Origin: Linnemannia elongata
Lineage: Eukaryota; Mortierellomycota; Mortierellomycetes; Mortierellales; Mortierellaceae
DNA: 64,000 nt
Reading direction: 5' to 3'
Assembly: GCA_036320915.1 (NCBI GenBank)
Contig: JAXBDG010000001.1
Coordinates: 62,001 to 126,000 of the forward strand
Shown: positions 25,301 to 40,494 of the stretch, one piece after another
Layout of the letters: the number at the start of each line of letters is the position of its first letter
How positions within the stretch are numbered: position 1 is the first letter of the stretch
The notes under the pieces: model-generated
Databases searched by the model: none
What the model was told of the DNA's origin: nothing
The model's input: the letters and a program-made list of their open reading frames with translations, nothing else
Translations under genes and position numbers: made by a program

Positions 25301-25985
25301 TTTTTGCCTTTCACCCCTGTTGACCACTAACAAAAGTCGACAGACGCACACACGCACTGCTGTATGGTAACAAAGCGGAAGGGGGTTATGGAAGAGAAGG
25401 GGGTGTAGGAGGAGCCCGGTCGACTGACTTTTTTTTTGTTGGCTGATGGTGGCGGGAGGGAGTGGTTGCCACCAGTCAAAGGTTACGTTGACTGCGGACA
25501 CAAAAGAAAAAAAAGGTAGAAAAGTGCCCCCATCGTAGCTCTAGGCTACTTGCGCCTCCAGCCCAGTCCAGTTCTATGTCCAACTTTGCCATCGCTTTAG
25601 ACTTTTTTGTTGTTGCTGCGTATGTTCGTATGGTGTATGTGTATGTCGTGGCATCAGCTCGTCGTTCCTTATTACTCATAGTCATAACGACCCCTCTCTC
25701 TTGCAATCACCCCCTCCCCTTCTACTCCTTGATACTTGCCCTTAGTTCACACAACACGCAACCCCACTCCACTGTCGACCGTGCTTGCTCTCTCGCTCTG
25801 TTATTATTTTTAGGGCCAAAACAAGAAAGCAGCACTTACGTGTAAATCTCCATGTAGCGCTTGTAAGTGAGACCATCCTCGAGGCGGTTCATGATCTGGT
25901 CGATTCCCTGTTCGAGGAAACCCCAGGTCGCGTTGATGTCGCTGCCGTGGGGTGGTGGTTGACTTGCCAGGTTCTTTGAAGCCAT
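22317..25985 (-). CDS. CUL1: Cullin-1, scaffold of SCF ubiquitin ligase
   Basis: Cullin-1 bridges SKP1/F-box adaptors at its N-terminus to the RING protein RBX1 at its C-terminus. Eight exons: 25985-25840, 25183-25116, 24937-24693, 24588-24447, 24336-24179, 24064-23507, 23410-22722 and 22617-22317, for 768 aa, close to human CUL1 (776 aa). Exon 1 starts [12 protein letters not shown] and contains the family-typical [31 protein letters not shown] segment. Cullin repeats fill exons 3-6, and the cullin-homology domain begins in exon 7 ([23 protein letters not shown]). The C-terminal winged helix carries the neddylation motif IVRIMK-T-R-K; the acceptor lysine is K712, 56 residues from the end as in human CUL1, and the protein ends SYVA. 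Exon 2 to 3 is the SKP1-binding region. CUL1 is chosen over CUL3/CUL4 because of overall length and these segments. Its promoter is shared with a long spacer before the divergent metacaspase. Confidence 0.95.
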
Positions 25986-29493
<3,508 letters not shown>

Positions 29494-32254
29494 ATGTCGC
29501 AGCCTCAACAAGTCGGTGAACCCATCGTGAACGAGGAGAGAATTACCACCGTCCTCCCCGACGGTCGCAAGGTTACAAAGATTATCAAGAAGATTACCCA
29601 CCAGTACCAGATCCAGGTCCCCGCTGGTACGCCCGTTCCTGAGGGTGCTACCCTTATCTCGACCCACACCGCCGAGGGCCCCATCGAAGACTTTGGAAAC
29701 AACAACGGCAATGGAAACACCACCTATCACACCACCACCTCTTCTTCTTCCTCGTATGGCAATGGTAACGGCTATGACAACGGCAACGGTGCCACGACCA
29801 CCACTCACACTTACAGCTCCTCAACCAGCGACTCGTCGTCGTTGCCCCAGGAGTTGCAGCAGCAGTTCCAAGACTTTAGCCTCGGCCAAGGCTCTGTCCA
29901 AACCACGACTAACAACGAGCCCACCGTTGTTGTTTCATCCCACGTTGACGATAATGGCCGGAAGGTGACCAAGACTACGACCACGACCTCGTCCTCCTCT
30001 AGCTCACCCTTCAAGAAGTTCTTCAAGCGCGTAAGTTTCACTCTTTCACTTGAATCTCATCGCTGTCTTTATATGCCTTGCTGCTACCATTTTCTACAGT
30101 TTTGTTTTTTGCTTACAACATTTATTGCCCCAAAGGAAAAAGAAGAAAACAAAAAAGTTGGATTGGATTGTTGGACAAACGGGATAAGCAACAATCAGAG
30201 AGCACTCTTTTTTTCTGTATTACTGCTTTCTCGCAAAAAAACAAGAAAGAGTCCCTTTGAATTCCTCCGCCCCCTCGACAGTTCACGGAGCCACTATCCC
30301 TTCTTTTCCTTCTCCTTTACCCCCTCAACTCCTTTCGCTCTTTGCTTTTTTTTTTTCTTTTTTTTCTCACACCTCTAAAAATTGCGTCTACATTCCTCCC
30401 TGTCTCGTACACTTACTGCTGCTGTGTAGTTTTCGACCCAATCCTCGAACGATTTGAAGCCCGAGAAGAAGGAGAAACTCCTGCCTCCAACCCCTGTTGA
30501 GCCTGTCGTCTACCAGACCCAGACCCAGACCCAGACTCAGACCCACCACGAGGCCAACAAGCCCGAGGTCAAGGTCACATCTTCTACCACCACCTACGAG
30601 TCTGCCCCCGAGATCAAGAAACTCCAATTGAAGACCCTGGAGGCAAGGCATGCCGATGGCACCCGTGTCGCCCTCTCGAACTGCACTGGAGAACGCCGTG
30701 CTCTCCTCATTGGTATCAACTACACTGGCCAGGCCAATGCTCTCCATGGTAAGATATCTGTCAAGCAGCGGGCTGGGCTGGGGCGTAGTGGTGGGAATGG
30801 GAAACAAGGGGGGGATGACAATGAGTGGATTGAACACGTTGAAGCCTCCAAAAATTGAGCCTGCATTCGACAAAAGAAAATTGCATTGCGTGTGGCAGAG
30901 CACAGATGCAAACAGACAACTAACCAGCTGGACATGTTTCTTTTGCCTGATAGGATGTGTGAACGACACTGCTATCATGAAGGGATTCTTGCAGGACAGA
31001 GAATTCAAGGATGATAAGATCCGCATCCTCACTGACGACCAGATCGGCACCCGCTGGATGCCCACCCGCGAGAATATTCTCCACAACCTCCAATGGTTGA
31101 TTCGCGATGCCAAGGAGAACGACTCGTAGGTGAAAGAGCAAACCCACACACAGTACAAGAGTACAAGCAGGAGACACACAACGCTAACAGTTGGTTTGCT
31201 ACCGTTTATTATTCTCGCTAGTTACTTCTTGCACTACTCTGGACATGGAGGTCAAGTCCAGGACTTTGATGGAGATGAGACAGCCGGCTTCGACAACTGC
31301 ATCTTCCCTCTGGACCACAAGGAGACTGGCGTCATCACTGACGATGTAAGCTTTCTCTATGTTTAATGTTTGCCGCTGTATTGTCGCTGACCGTTTTTTT
31401 GGACGACAATAGTGTGTATTAACCTAATGGCATTGAATTCATGCTCGAAACTATTAGGAATTGCACACCATGTTGGTCAAGGCCCTTCCTCCTGGTGTCC
31501 GTCTGACTGCCGTCTTTGACTGCTGCCATTCTGGTTCGGCATTGGATCTTCCCTACTTGTACGCCAGCACTGGTTATATCCGTGGTTCGTCGGCCTTGGC
31601 CAACTTGGGCCACGAGCTGGTTGAGGGTAACTTTGATGCCGAGGCTATCAAGGAACTCCAAGCCAAGTGGCAGAAGCTCCAGGCCGAAGAGAAGGAGTTT
31701 GCTCGCCAGGTCAACCTCAAGGCCGCCGATGCCGATGTCATCATGTTTAGCGGGTACGTCGTTTCTCATCTTTTGTTATTGTTATCACAGGACAATTGTC
31801 TATGCTAGGCTGCTTATTGGCGTCAGAATTGCATTTCTTTATGACACAGTTGCGTCTTTTCGATATTGAATTACTAACGACTTTTCTTGGCCCTGGTTTT
31901 AACTTGAATGTGATAATAGTTGCAAGGATGATCAGACATCTGCCGATGTCAAGGTGACCCGTGGCGGCAAGTCGTCCTCCAACGGCGCCATGACTTATGC
32001 CTTCACCAAGAGGTGAGTTTTCTTTCTTCAATAGCTTCATTTAGGAAGATCTACTTTTTCTAATTAATTGAGCCAGGTACTGACAATCCTTTTTGTGCTT
32101 TACGTTATTACCAATTAGCATTCGCGAGAACCCTGAGCAGTCATACCAGGAGATGTTGAACAGCATTCGTGATCTTCTCAAGGAAAAGTACAAGCAGAAG
32201 CCCCAGCTCAGCTCGTCCCGCCCTATGAACATGCAGGAGTTGTTCCATATGTAA
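29494..32254 (+). CDS. MCA1: Type I metacaspase
   Basis: Calcium-dependent Arg/Lys-specific cysteine protease of the caspase fold, linked in fungi to stress death and protein quality control. Seven exons: 29494-30030, 30430-30748, 30954-31125, 31222-31345, 31458-31753, 31920-32012 and 32119-32254, for 558 aa. The p20 core begins near ERRALLIGINYTGQANALHGCVNDT. The catalytic His is H351 in YSGHGG, reconstructed across the exon 3/4 junction. The catalytic Cys is C407 in DCCHSG. GCKDDQTSADV and AFTKSIRENPEQSYQEML follow in the p10 part. The prodomain (about 1-280) is unusual: instead of the YGQ/PPP-rich type it has two similar units ending GRKVTK (about 9-29 and 142-160) separated by Ser/Thr/Asn/Gly-rich sequence, then a (TQ)n stretch. 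The gene is divergent from CUL1, 3.5 kb away, and shares its orientation with MDH. Confidence 0.94.
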
Positions 32255-33277
32255 ATTGGCGACATATTCAGTACACAAGCAGCCAAACAACCGACAGCAA
32301 CACAAAGGGAGACCAGCACATTGTATATTTTTCTTTCTTTTGTTACACTTTTTTTTTCTTATTCCTATATCCTCGTCTTTCTAAGTACGCGTTATTATAA
32401 TGTGGTGCATGGAGGTGATAGGCAGCCACAATGGGCAACGTAATAAAAACAAGAGCGAGTTGCCTCTATTTTTCTGTTATTGACGCGTTAAAGTAAAGTG
32501 GTTATCTTCATAGGCTGGTTATGTAGGCGTTTATCATGAGTGCAAAAGTGAGTAATGTAAAGAAGAGAGAGCGAGAGCATGTCAGTTGGTGAGTCCTTGT
32601 TCTATTTTCTATGACTGTCCTGTCAGCAGCTTCCCCGACAAAGTAGATCGACCCTCTGTCCTTTCTGTGTCTGTGTGCGTGCTCAAATGAAGCAGTGTCA
32701 TCCAACTGCTTTCTTGCTTTTTTTCACTTTACCCCGCAAAGTACATATAGGAAAAGTGAGTTCAGGGCTAATGTAGGTAAGTGAGTGTCTTTTGTTATAT
32801 GTCCGTCACTGAGCCATCGGCTTGCCTTCTTTGATCTCTTCCCTTTCCTTTCCTTTCCCTGCCCCCCTTCTGGATATATGTGCCTGAATTTTGATCCCGT
32901 TATTAGAGTTTTTTTTTTTCTTTTTTTGTTTTTTTTCGTTGTTTACAATTGTCACGTGCTACTCACTAACCCTTAGTTCAGTGTCCCTGCTTGGCCCGCG
33001 ATCCAAAATCAATTTCCCGCTGTGGATGAATGGCTGGATCAACTTTTGTGTTGACCCTGCCTGCACCCACCACTCACTTTGATTGATTTTTATCGCGCAA
33101 CGAAGGAAAGGAAAGTGTTGACGTCTTCTTCGTCTTCTCTCCCCCAGGTTTTTCCTTTCCTACTTCTTCTCCTCCTTTTCCCCTTCTTGCTCTCTTTTCT
33201 CTCTTCTTTTTCTTTTTTTTTTTTTTTCCTTCTTCTTCTCTCTTCACACCACACACTCACTCCACTCTTCACCAGCC
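32255..33277. other. Spacer between metacaspase and MDH
   Basis: An AATAAAAAC at about 32442 may be the metacaspase poly(A) signal. The second half is pyrimidine-rich leader sequence before MDH, including a TTC/CTT-rich stretch at 33120-33240. No gene. Confidence 0.6.
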
Positions 33278-35682
33278 ATGTTCGCCACCCGCCAGATCTC
33301 CTCCATCGCCAAGCGCGCCTTCTCCACCTCCACCTCCTCGGTAACTTCATCCTTTTACTCATTCATGAACAACCAAAGTAGATCAGCACATTCCAGGAGA
33401 CAAAAGGAAGCTAACTCACTGTCTTATTACTATCCCTTCCCGTTATTTCTGTCTTTTCGGTTGCCTTTTTATCTTTTTCTCCTTCGAATGTGTCGCGTAT
33501 TTGTGCTACTTTAGAACGCTGCCAAGTAAGTTTTCTATCTCCTCGCTCAATATTACCAACTTCCATGAACACACGCACTACCCCACTCTTTTCACCCTTG
33601 TTATCGATTCTACTCTTTCCTCTGTTCTTCCTTCCCCGCATTCTGTTATCAACTCCACCCTGATCACCCCTCATGCATGTCAGTATCCTACCCTTCCCAA
33701 AAACCTAACTAACATTTCCACCCCTTTTCTACTCCACCTCTTACCTTACCTTTCTAGGGTTGCCGTTCTCGGTGCTGCCGGTGGTATCGGCCAGCCCTTG
33801 TCGCTCCTCCTCAAGCAGTCGTCGTTGATCTCCCACCTCTCCCTCTACGACATTGTCAACACCCCCGGTGTCGCCGCTGACTTGTCCCACATCAACTCTG
33901 ACTCCAAGGTAATTAGATCAACTTGCTCGAATTTTGAAAGGAAGGGAGGCAGAGGAAAAGGGGGATCAAACTGGCAAGGATACGACAAGAAATAAGGAAA
34001 TCTTCCAGCTCAACAAAGAAGAGTCGACTGAGAAAGAAGGGTGAGCAAGAGTGAGACTGGAAAAGAGAGAGAGGGGGGGGGGACGGGTAGAACATGAGTG
34101 AAGGATTAAGCAGAGCAAAGCAAACACCTTAACAACCCACATCAACAGCAGCAGTAGCAGCAGCGACAAGACGTGTTTTCATTTCGTTCCGATTCGTTTA
34201 TTTTTGATATCGGCCTTAAGTGTAGTGGTGCTCATCGGCCTTGAAGATAGTTGTAGAGACTGTGGGGTCGGCCATTGAATTTGATCGTGTTCATAAAAGT
34301 ATTATTTTTATTATCGGGATGGAGGGGCAACCAACGACAACAACCATGATGAACAAGGCCGCAACAACGAAGCCGACGACGACGACACGCCTAAAGTATT
34401 TATTCCGAAGCGTACAACCGCAGGAGAAGGAAACGCAGACACGTTGGACAATAGACAATGGACAAGCACAAGCATCCTCATAAGCATACTCAGTCCAGTT
34501 CAATTCAACGCAACAAAGTTACTCACATATTCATTATCAATTCCACCATGGACGACAAATAGGTCACTGGCCACGTTCCCGACAACAACGGCCTCAAGGA
34601 GGCCCTTACCGGATGCGATGTCGTTGTCATCCCCGCTGGTGTCCCCCGCAAGCCCGGCATGACCCGTGATGATCTCTTCAACACCAACGCCTCCATCGTC
34701 CGCGACCTCGCCAAGGCCTGCGCCGAGTACGTTTCAATATCCTTCCTTAGTAACGCGCGGGATATCTTCCAGTTGATCTGGCCAACGAACTAACCTTTTT
34801 TTTCTTTCTTTCTGAAAACAAACATCGAAAATAGGCACTGCCCCAAGGCCCACATCTTGGTCATTGCCAACCCCGTCAACTCGACTGTCCCCATTGTCGC
34901 TGAGGTCTTCAAGAAGGCCAACGTCTTCGACCCCAAGAGGTAATGAGTTATCTCTTTATGTTCCGATCCCCAGGATTTTTCAAAATTGGTTTCTGCACGT
35001 CATGTCGAAATCAATTTACCTCACGTACAAATCCCACACACACGCCTTTTCCCAAGAGGTGTGGTGTACGTGGATCTCATTTCAAACAACCAACATGAAT
35101 ATTGATCCATGAAAATTAACCGTTCTTTCAATGCAACTTTGTACCTGAAACGATAGACTCTTCGGTGTCACCACCCTCGATGTTGTCCGTGCCTCCCGCT
35201 TCGTCTCGGAGGTCAAGAAGGTCTCGACTGAGGATGCCAAGATCACCGTCATCGGTGGCCACTCTGGCGTCACCATCGTCCCCCTCCTCTCCCAGTCCGG
35301 CCACTCCTTCACCGAGGAGGAGGTCAAGGCTTTGACCCACCGCATCCAGTTCGGAGGTGACGAGGTCGTCAAGGCCAAGAACGGAACCGGCTCTGCCACC
35401 CTCTCCATGGCTTTCGCTGGTGCCCGCTTCACCAACTCCCTCCTCGAGGCCACCGTCGCCGGCAAGAAGAACATTGTCGAGCCCACCTTCGTCAAGTCTG
35501 ATATCTTCGCCAAGGAGGGTGTTGAGTACTTTGCTACCAACGTCGAGCTCGGCCCCAACGGTGTTGAGAAGATCCACCCCGTTGGTAAGGTTAACGCCTA
35601 CGAGCAGGGTCTTATCGACGCTGCCGTCCCCGAGCTCAAGGGCAACATTGCCAAGGGCAAGGCCTTCATCAACAAGGCTTAA
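33278..35682 (+). CDS. MDH1: Malate dehydrogenase, mitochondrial
   Basis: Interconverts malate and oxaloacetate with NAD in the TCA cycle. Six exons: 33278-33340, 33515-33525, 33758-33908, 34563-34726, 34835-34939 and 35157-35682, for 339 aa. Exon 2 is only 11 nt. Exon 1 encodes a mitochondrial presequence ([21 protein letters not shown]: Arg/Ser-rich, no acids). The Rossmann motif [10 protein letters not shown] comes next. Substrate arginines are R104 and R110 in PRKPGMTR. The catalytic pair is D173 (in LDVVR, with R176) and H200 in GGHSGVT, with the 27-residue spacing seen in bacterial and mitochondrial MDH. It ends FINKA, with no peroxisomal SKL-type signal. Intron 3 is long (654 nt). Codon use in the last exon is strongly biased to C-ending codons, as expected for high expression. 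Convergent with ORC5, 361 bases between stops. Confidence 0.96.
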
Positions 35683-36043
35683 ATCTCCTTGTTATTCTCA
35701 TTTTCAACACATTCCGCACTTTGTTCATAGCCCACACGTCAACATTAGGTTGGGAACAACACACCCTCCATCACGAATAGAATAATAAAAAAAATGACCA
35801 AAAAAAAAAACCCCCTCTCTTCTCCTTTCTCGTTTTGTTTTCTTGTTCCATTGGGGGTATCAAAGGCAACGCAGCGAACTTCATATTCACCAGACCGGTA
35901 TCTATGATTAACAAAACAGCAAACAAACGAACAATGGGGAAAAAAAAAGAGAAACTTCCAATTGATCAACAATAACAAACAGTCGAAAGCACACAACCAC
36001 CAACAGGAAGAGGAAAACAGTGAACCCAAGATCCACAAGTGTA
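35683..36043. other. Convergent 3' spacer MDH/ORC5
   Basis: A-rich DNA containing AATAGAATAATAAAAAAAATG (from 35775), a likely poly(A) signal for MDH, and A/C-rich sequence that will include the ORC5 3' UTR. No gene. Confidence 0.7.
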
Positions 36044-37701
36044 TTAAGAAAAGTCATAGAGATACTTATCAATCTCAAATCTAGTGCTCTTCGCCAACGT
36101 CTTGATCATCTCATAGCTCACATTACACTTGCACTTGATAGAATCCAACTTATCCATTGGCGTCACCCTCTGCAACATCCTCAACGACACCAACGACGCA
36201 ATCTGCGTATGAACATTCACATTCTCCTCCACCTCTTCATCCAAAATACTATAAAAGATCGCCAGCATGCGTTCGATCGGGAAGGGTTTTGGGCCGAGGA
36301 GTTGTTGACGGAGTTTGGACCCCATCGAGTCATGGCCATGTTTTTTGGCCGCCGCGACTTTGGAGCGTTTGGTCATTTTCGAGCCGGTGGAGGAAACTTT
36401 TGCGAAATATCGCATGTCGAGCCGGGGTGGGTTGTAAGATGCGAGGAAGGATGCGATTAGGATGAACTTTGTGTAGTACGGCAGATCGAACACATCTATT
36501 TTTCATGTGTAGAAGGATAAGTCGTAACGACAAGGGTTAATTCTTGATCAAGCCAACAAAGAATGCAAAAAGAAGACAATAGTAAACCTCCAAGGACCCC
36601 GGGAACAAGAGCGAAAGAGAGAACGTACTTTGAACATCAAGCGCAGTGGTGAGGGCACGATCGCCTCCAGGTGCTCCAGAGACATGTCCTCCTGCTCCTC
36701 CCCCTACATTAGAACCGGAAACACCAGACAAGGATCCAGAAGCCACCGAGAGTGTCCGATCCGACCATTCCGTGCTCGAGATCTCTCGCAGATACAACTT
36801 ATCCATCGCCTCCACAAAGTACGCCTGAATATGCCGATGCAGCTTCAATCCCTCATGTTTCTGGACTATTTGGGGGAAAAGGTTGAAGCGCGAAGGAAGA
36901 GGCCAGTGATATTATCTTGAGTTTGGTTGTTCTGCTAGATGGCTCGGCGATCTTTTTTGTTTTGTTTTGTTGCTAACACTTCGGCGATCTCGTTTTCAAC
37001 ATATTTGCCACTCCGTGCATTGACCAAAATACACACACACGCACGCGCGTGTCAATCACATGTATACAGTAGCACTTACTCTTGCCTTCCTTGACAGGCT
37101 TGATATAGAGCGGAAACAACAGAGCGACAAGATGCCGAATCTCATTCAAGTCCTTGCAGTTGCGTTGAAAGACGTCATAGACCAGATCCACAAACCTCAT
37201 ATACAAATCCATATTCTCCTCCTCCCCCTCCGGCAAGTCCCTTCCCAGAATTGCAACCGTCTCTGATTTGGTGTACTGCGGAAAGTTAAGCACGATGGGC
37301 TCATAGCCGCCTGTCTTGGACCGGAACTTTTCCCATACGATTGTTGTGATTAGGATCACACATATGTTGCGGCCCGTCTGTTATTGTAAACGTGTTAGTG
37401 GGAAAGGAGAGGAAAAGTGTTAATGCGAGATGTGCAAATATATGCAGAAGTTAGTGAGAAAGAGAGATTGAAAGGCGGGGGAGAACAATTGTGCAGGAAA
37501 TGGAGAAGTAAATAAATAAAAGGAAAATGCAGGAGGCGATTGAAAAAATGTCAGTGGGCATGGTAGCTGCAAGTGGTGCTCACGCAGCATAAAGAAGATG
37601 TGGAGTTAGATGGGAGAGGGGAGGGGAGGGGGGGAGGGGAGGGGAGCAAAAAAAAGACCTCGTTGGCCGTACTCCTTGAACCGTTACAACCGCTAGTACA
37701 C

Positions 37702-37738
<37 letters not shown>

Positions 37739-38838
37739 CAAACACTAGGCACATATTTGACCCCATAGCATAATATTAGCAAAACATTCACAAAAAATGA
37801 GACATACCAGTTCTTGCAAACGCATGAGGACAGGGATCAAGGTCGGTGCAGTGTCACGCAATCGCTCCGCTCGGTCCAGAACCAAGTATCGCGTCTCGTT
37901 TTGGTGTTTACTGATACTTCCGGATACCGGACGATGGTTGCCATGGGTCCCATGGACTTCGTCGAGTTCGTCCTTGGTGTCACAGATCTTGCGGCACCAT
38001 TCGACAAACTCATTGACATTCTCGCACTTGTTCCAGTCCAGTGGGCTAGTCGCCACTCGTTTCCGCTTCCGAGATACAGTTGCCGCTGCCTTGTTGTCAC
38101 TCGTTCCTGCTGTTGTTGTATGTGTCGATGAGAATGCTTTGGAGCCCTTGTCCTGTGAAGGTGGAGGGTTCCGGAATTGATAGATGGCGTGTTCAAAGAT
38201 GAGGCGTGGGGTGTGACACTCTACACAGTCCAGGAATGCATATCGACTGGGAAGACGACGACGGCGTTCCTGTAGATGTTGTTCTGATCGAATCTGAGAA
38301 CTAATGCTGTCGCTGCTACTACTGCTACTACTACTGCCGCCACCCAGCACAGCGGACAAGGTCGCCTTGACGACGGCTGTCTTTCCCAGAGAGGAGTTTC
38401 CGTTGATAAGTAGGGATGGAGGTGTCGACGCCCATGGCTAATTAGTATCAACAAAGAAAACGAGTGTCCGGATTATCGTTAATACTGCAATATACATCGC
38501 ATGCAGATGGGTAACATTGGAATGTTTGGACGTCCACAGGAGAAAAGGACATAAATGAGATAGACAGAGCGGCGCGTCAAAAGTACTTTGTATCCAGTAT
38601 GCATGTCCTGCACACAGTCATCTTGACTGTCTCCTGCTTTTTTTTATTTATTCTTTATCTTTGAATTTTGTGGTTTTGCCATCAAAGAAGAAGAAAAACA
38701 AAAACAGAACAGTCTAGGTCCACGTCCGTGCTTGAGTGTATGAAAAAGTACCTTGCCCATGAAGCCGAGGATCTGGTCAATCTGTTTTGCACGACCTGGA
38801 AAGGCTTCATGCAAAAGCTGTCGTGGTGATGTCGCCAT
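36044..38838 (-). CDS. ORC5: Origin recognition complex subunit 5
   Basis: AAA+ subunit of the six-part complex that marks replication origins and loads MCM. Five exons: 38838-38752, 38437-37808, 37377-37080, 36865-36629 and 36495-36044, for 567 aa. The N-terminus (MATSPRQLLHEAFPGRAKQIDQIL) is typical of ORC4/5-like AAA+ proteins. Walker A is G42-N-S-S-L-G-K48-T49. AFLDCVECHTPRLIFEHAIYQF matches the ORC5 signature after the P-loop. RYLVLDRAERLRD occupies the Walker B position. The ICVILITTIVWEKF and later YFVEAMDKLYLREIS segments fit the lid and winged-helix parts, and DLPYYTKFILIASFLASYNP is a strong ORC5 hallmark. Compared with animal and yeast ORC5 (under 500 aa) it has a Lys/Arg and Ser-rich insertion around residues 110-150 and a Gly/Ser-rich loop near 380. 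Intron 2 (37378-37807) holds a G-rich array and a poly(A) run. Confidence 0.93.
37612..37646 (+). repeat. G-rich array with quadruplex potential (ORC5 intron, antisense strand)
   Basis: Six runs of three or more G, separated by single A or AGA, within 35 nt on the + strand. On the ORC5 coding strand it is C/T-rich. It lies inside ORC5 intron 2. Confidence 0.9.
37703..37735. repeat. Poly(A) tract, 33 nt, in ORC5 intron 2
   Basis: Run of A on the + strand. In the ORC5 sense orientation it is poly(T), about 70 nt after the 5' splice site. Confidence 0.95.
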
Positions 38839-40494
38839 TTCGGTACTATGAATGTTTTCTCTCCTTGTGTTCCTGCTCCTTCTTTTCCGGTTTGTGTGTC
38901 TTTGTCGATGTGATGGTGAGGTTAGTTTTATTTGGTGCGAAGAAAGAGAGGTGTTTTGTGTGCCCTGGACAGGGGTGTGCATAACCTACAAAAATGTAAT
39001 AAAGAAACAGTCCCCTTTCCACGTGATGCATATCAAAACGCGTCCAAGACGCGCTCGTAGGAAAGAAAGACGAAGGCTGAAAAGAACGCGAGGGGTTTCC
39101 AATACCCACTAGCAACCAAACGTGGTCTGAATAGCATGGAGCCCAATATTAAAAACACTTTATGCTGCAACGAATAAACAACAATACGGTAAAAACCATT
39201 GGATACTGTGGCCATGTTTTTTGTTCTTGCGCATCTCTCACGACCTTATTTGTTTTCTCTACGAAAAAGAGGAGGCAAATTTTTAAGGAGAGGAACAAAT
39301 AAAAAAATGAGAACCTGCAACGCATTTGTTACCTATTTCTTTCTTCTTGACCCTGAGAATTGTGTTTTGTTGTTTTGACCCATATTGATGTTCGGCATGA
39401 TGTCTACAACCAAAAATATATATGGTTAGAAGGAGTACTCGAGGACATAGAGCGAATAGAGAAAAAAAATAAAAAAGATAAGCAAGGAGTTGTGAAGGAG
39501 CAAAGAATATGGGATAGACAAAATTTTCGTGGTAATAAAGTGAAGGAGAAAAGAAAGGTGGAGAGAAATAAGAGGGAGAGACGGAGAAAGAGAGAGCCGG
39601 AGAGAGTGACAAAGAATAAGAGAGTGTGTGAATTGAGAGCAGAACCATGCCTTTGAAAAACAAGAGATTAAGAAAAAAATGAATATGTGCCGTCTCCTGA
39701 ATCATACTCCTGGGTAGAGTGGCAGGCCGTACGCATGAGCCCCGTACACCTATACCTATCCTGAACCATGGGTTTGAAAAAAAAACTGCAATAGCAAATG
39801 AAAACATAAAGTAACCTATTCTGCCCAGCTGGCTGGCTTGGCTAGGCTTGTCTTTTTTTTCGCTTACGATGCTGTCGTATTGGTTCATTCATTCATCCTA
39901 TCAGTCTAATTTAATGCAGTCTCTCAATGGACGTCTGCATATTGGCTCACAGTAAAGAAATCGGGACGACAAACGGAGTATTACTTGCCATGGTTCATTA
40001 TGGATCATGGATCGAATGTTAGTGTCTGTGCGTGTTCAAAAGAAAAAAGAGGGTGATAAGTTCAAATCCTGGCTCGCCATGGCCAGCCAGGTCATTTTCT
40101 TGCATACACATGGCATGCTATCCCTTCCTTCAGTAAAAACGGCGCCCTTTAGTCTAACCAACTAGCCGGTCTTTCGTTCTTCCTTCTCCTGCTCCTTCTC
40201 CGCTTCCTTCGCCTTCTGGCTCTTTCCTGCCTCCTTGTCGTTCCTTCCGAGTATAAAACTCCAGCATGGTTCCCGCTTCTTCATCTCGTTTTTTTTCTTC
40301 TTCAGCTCTAGACTTGACTAGTTCACCATATCTCACATCCCCATCCCATCCCTCTGCAAGAGTCATTTTACACCTCTCCTCCTCCACTATTCTCGCTCAT
40401 TACATCCATCAACTCTCTTCACTCTTCACTCTTCCCATCCCAACCTTCCTTCTCAAATCCTACTACCTACACAGCAGCAGCTGACACTACAAAG
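38839..40494. other. Divergent spacer ORC5 / secreted protein
   Basis: 1.66 kb of unremarkable sequence with purine-rich DNA at 39440-39650 and pyrimidine-rich leader DNA before 40495. A 201-codon minus ORF at 39283 is Phe/Ser/Leu-rich and unsupported. No gene. Confidence 0.55.

Noticed and set aside
35082..35577. Two long frames antisense to the last MDH exon
   Set aside because: Shadow frames caused by the strong C-ending codon bias of MDH.
39283..39888. 201-codon minus-strand frame with hydrophobic stretches
   Set aside because: Composition is dominated by Phe/Ser/Leu from pyrimidine-rich DNA; segments do not form a sensible membrane topology.
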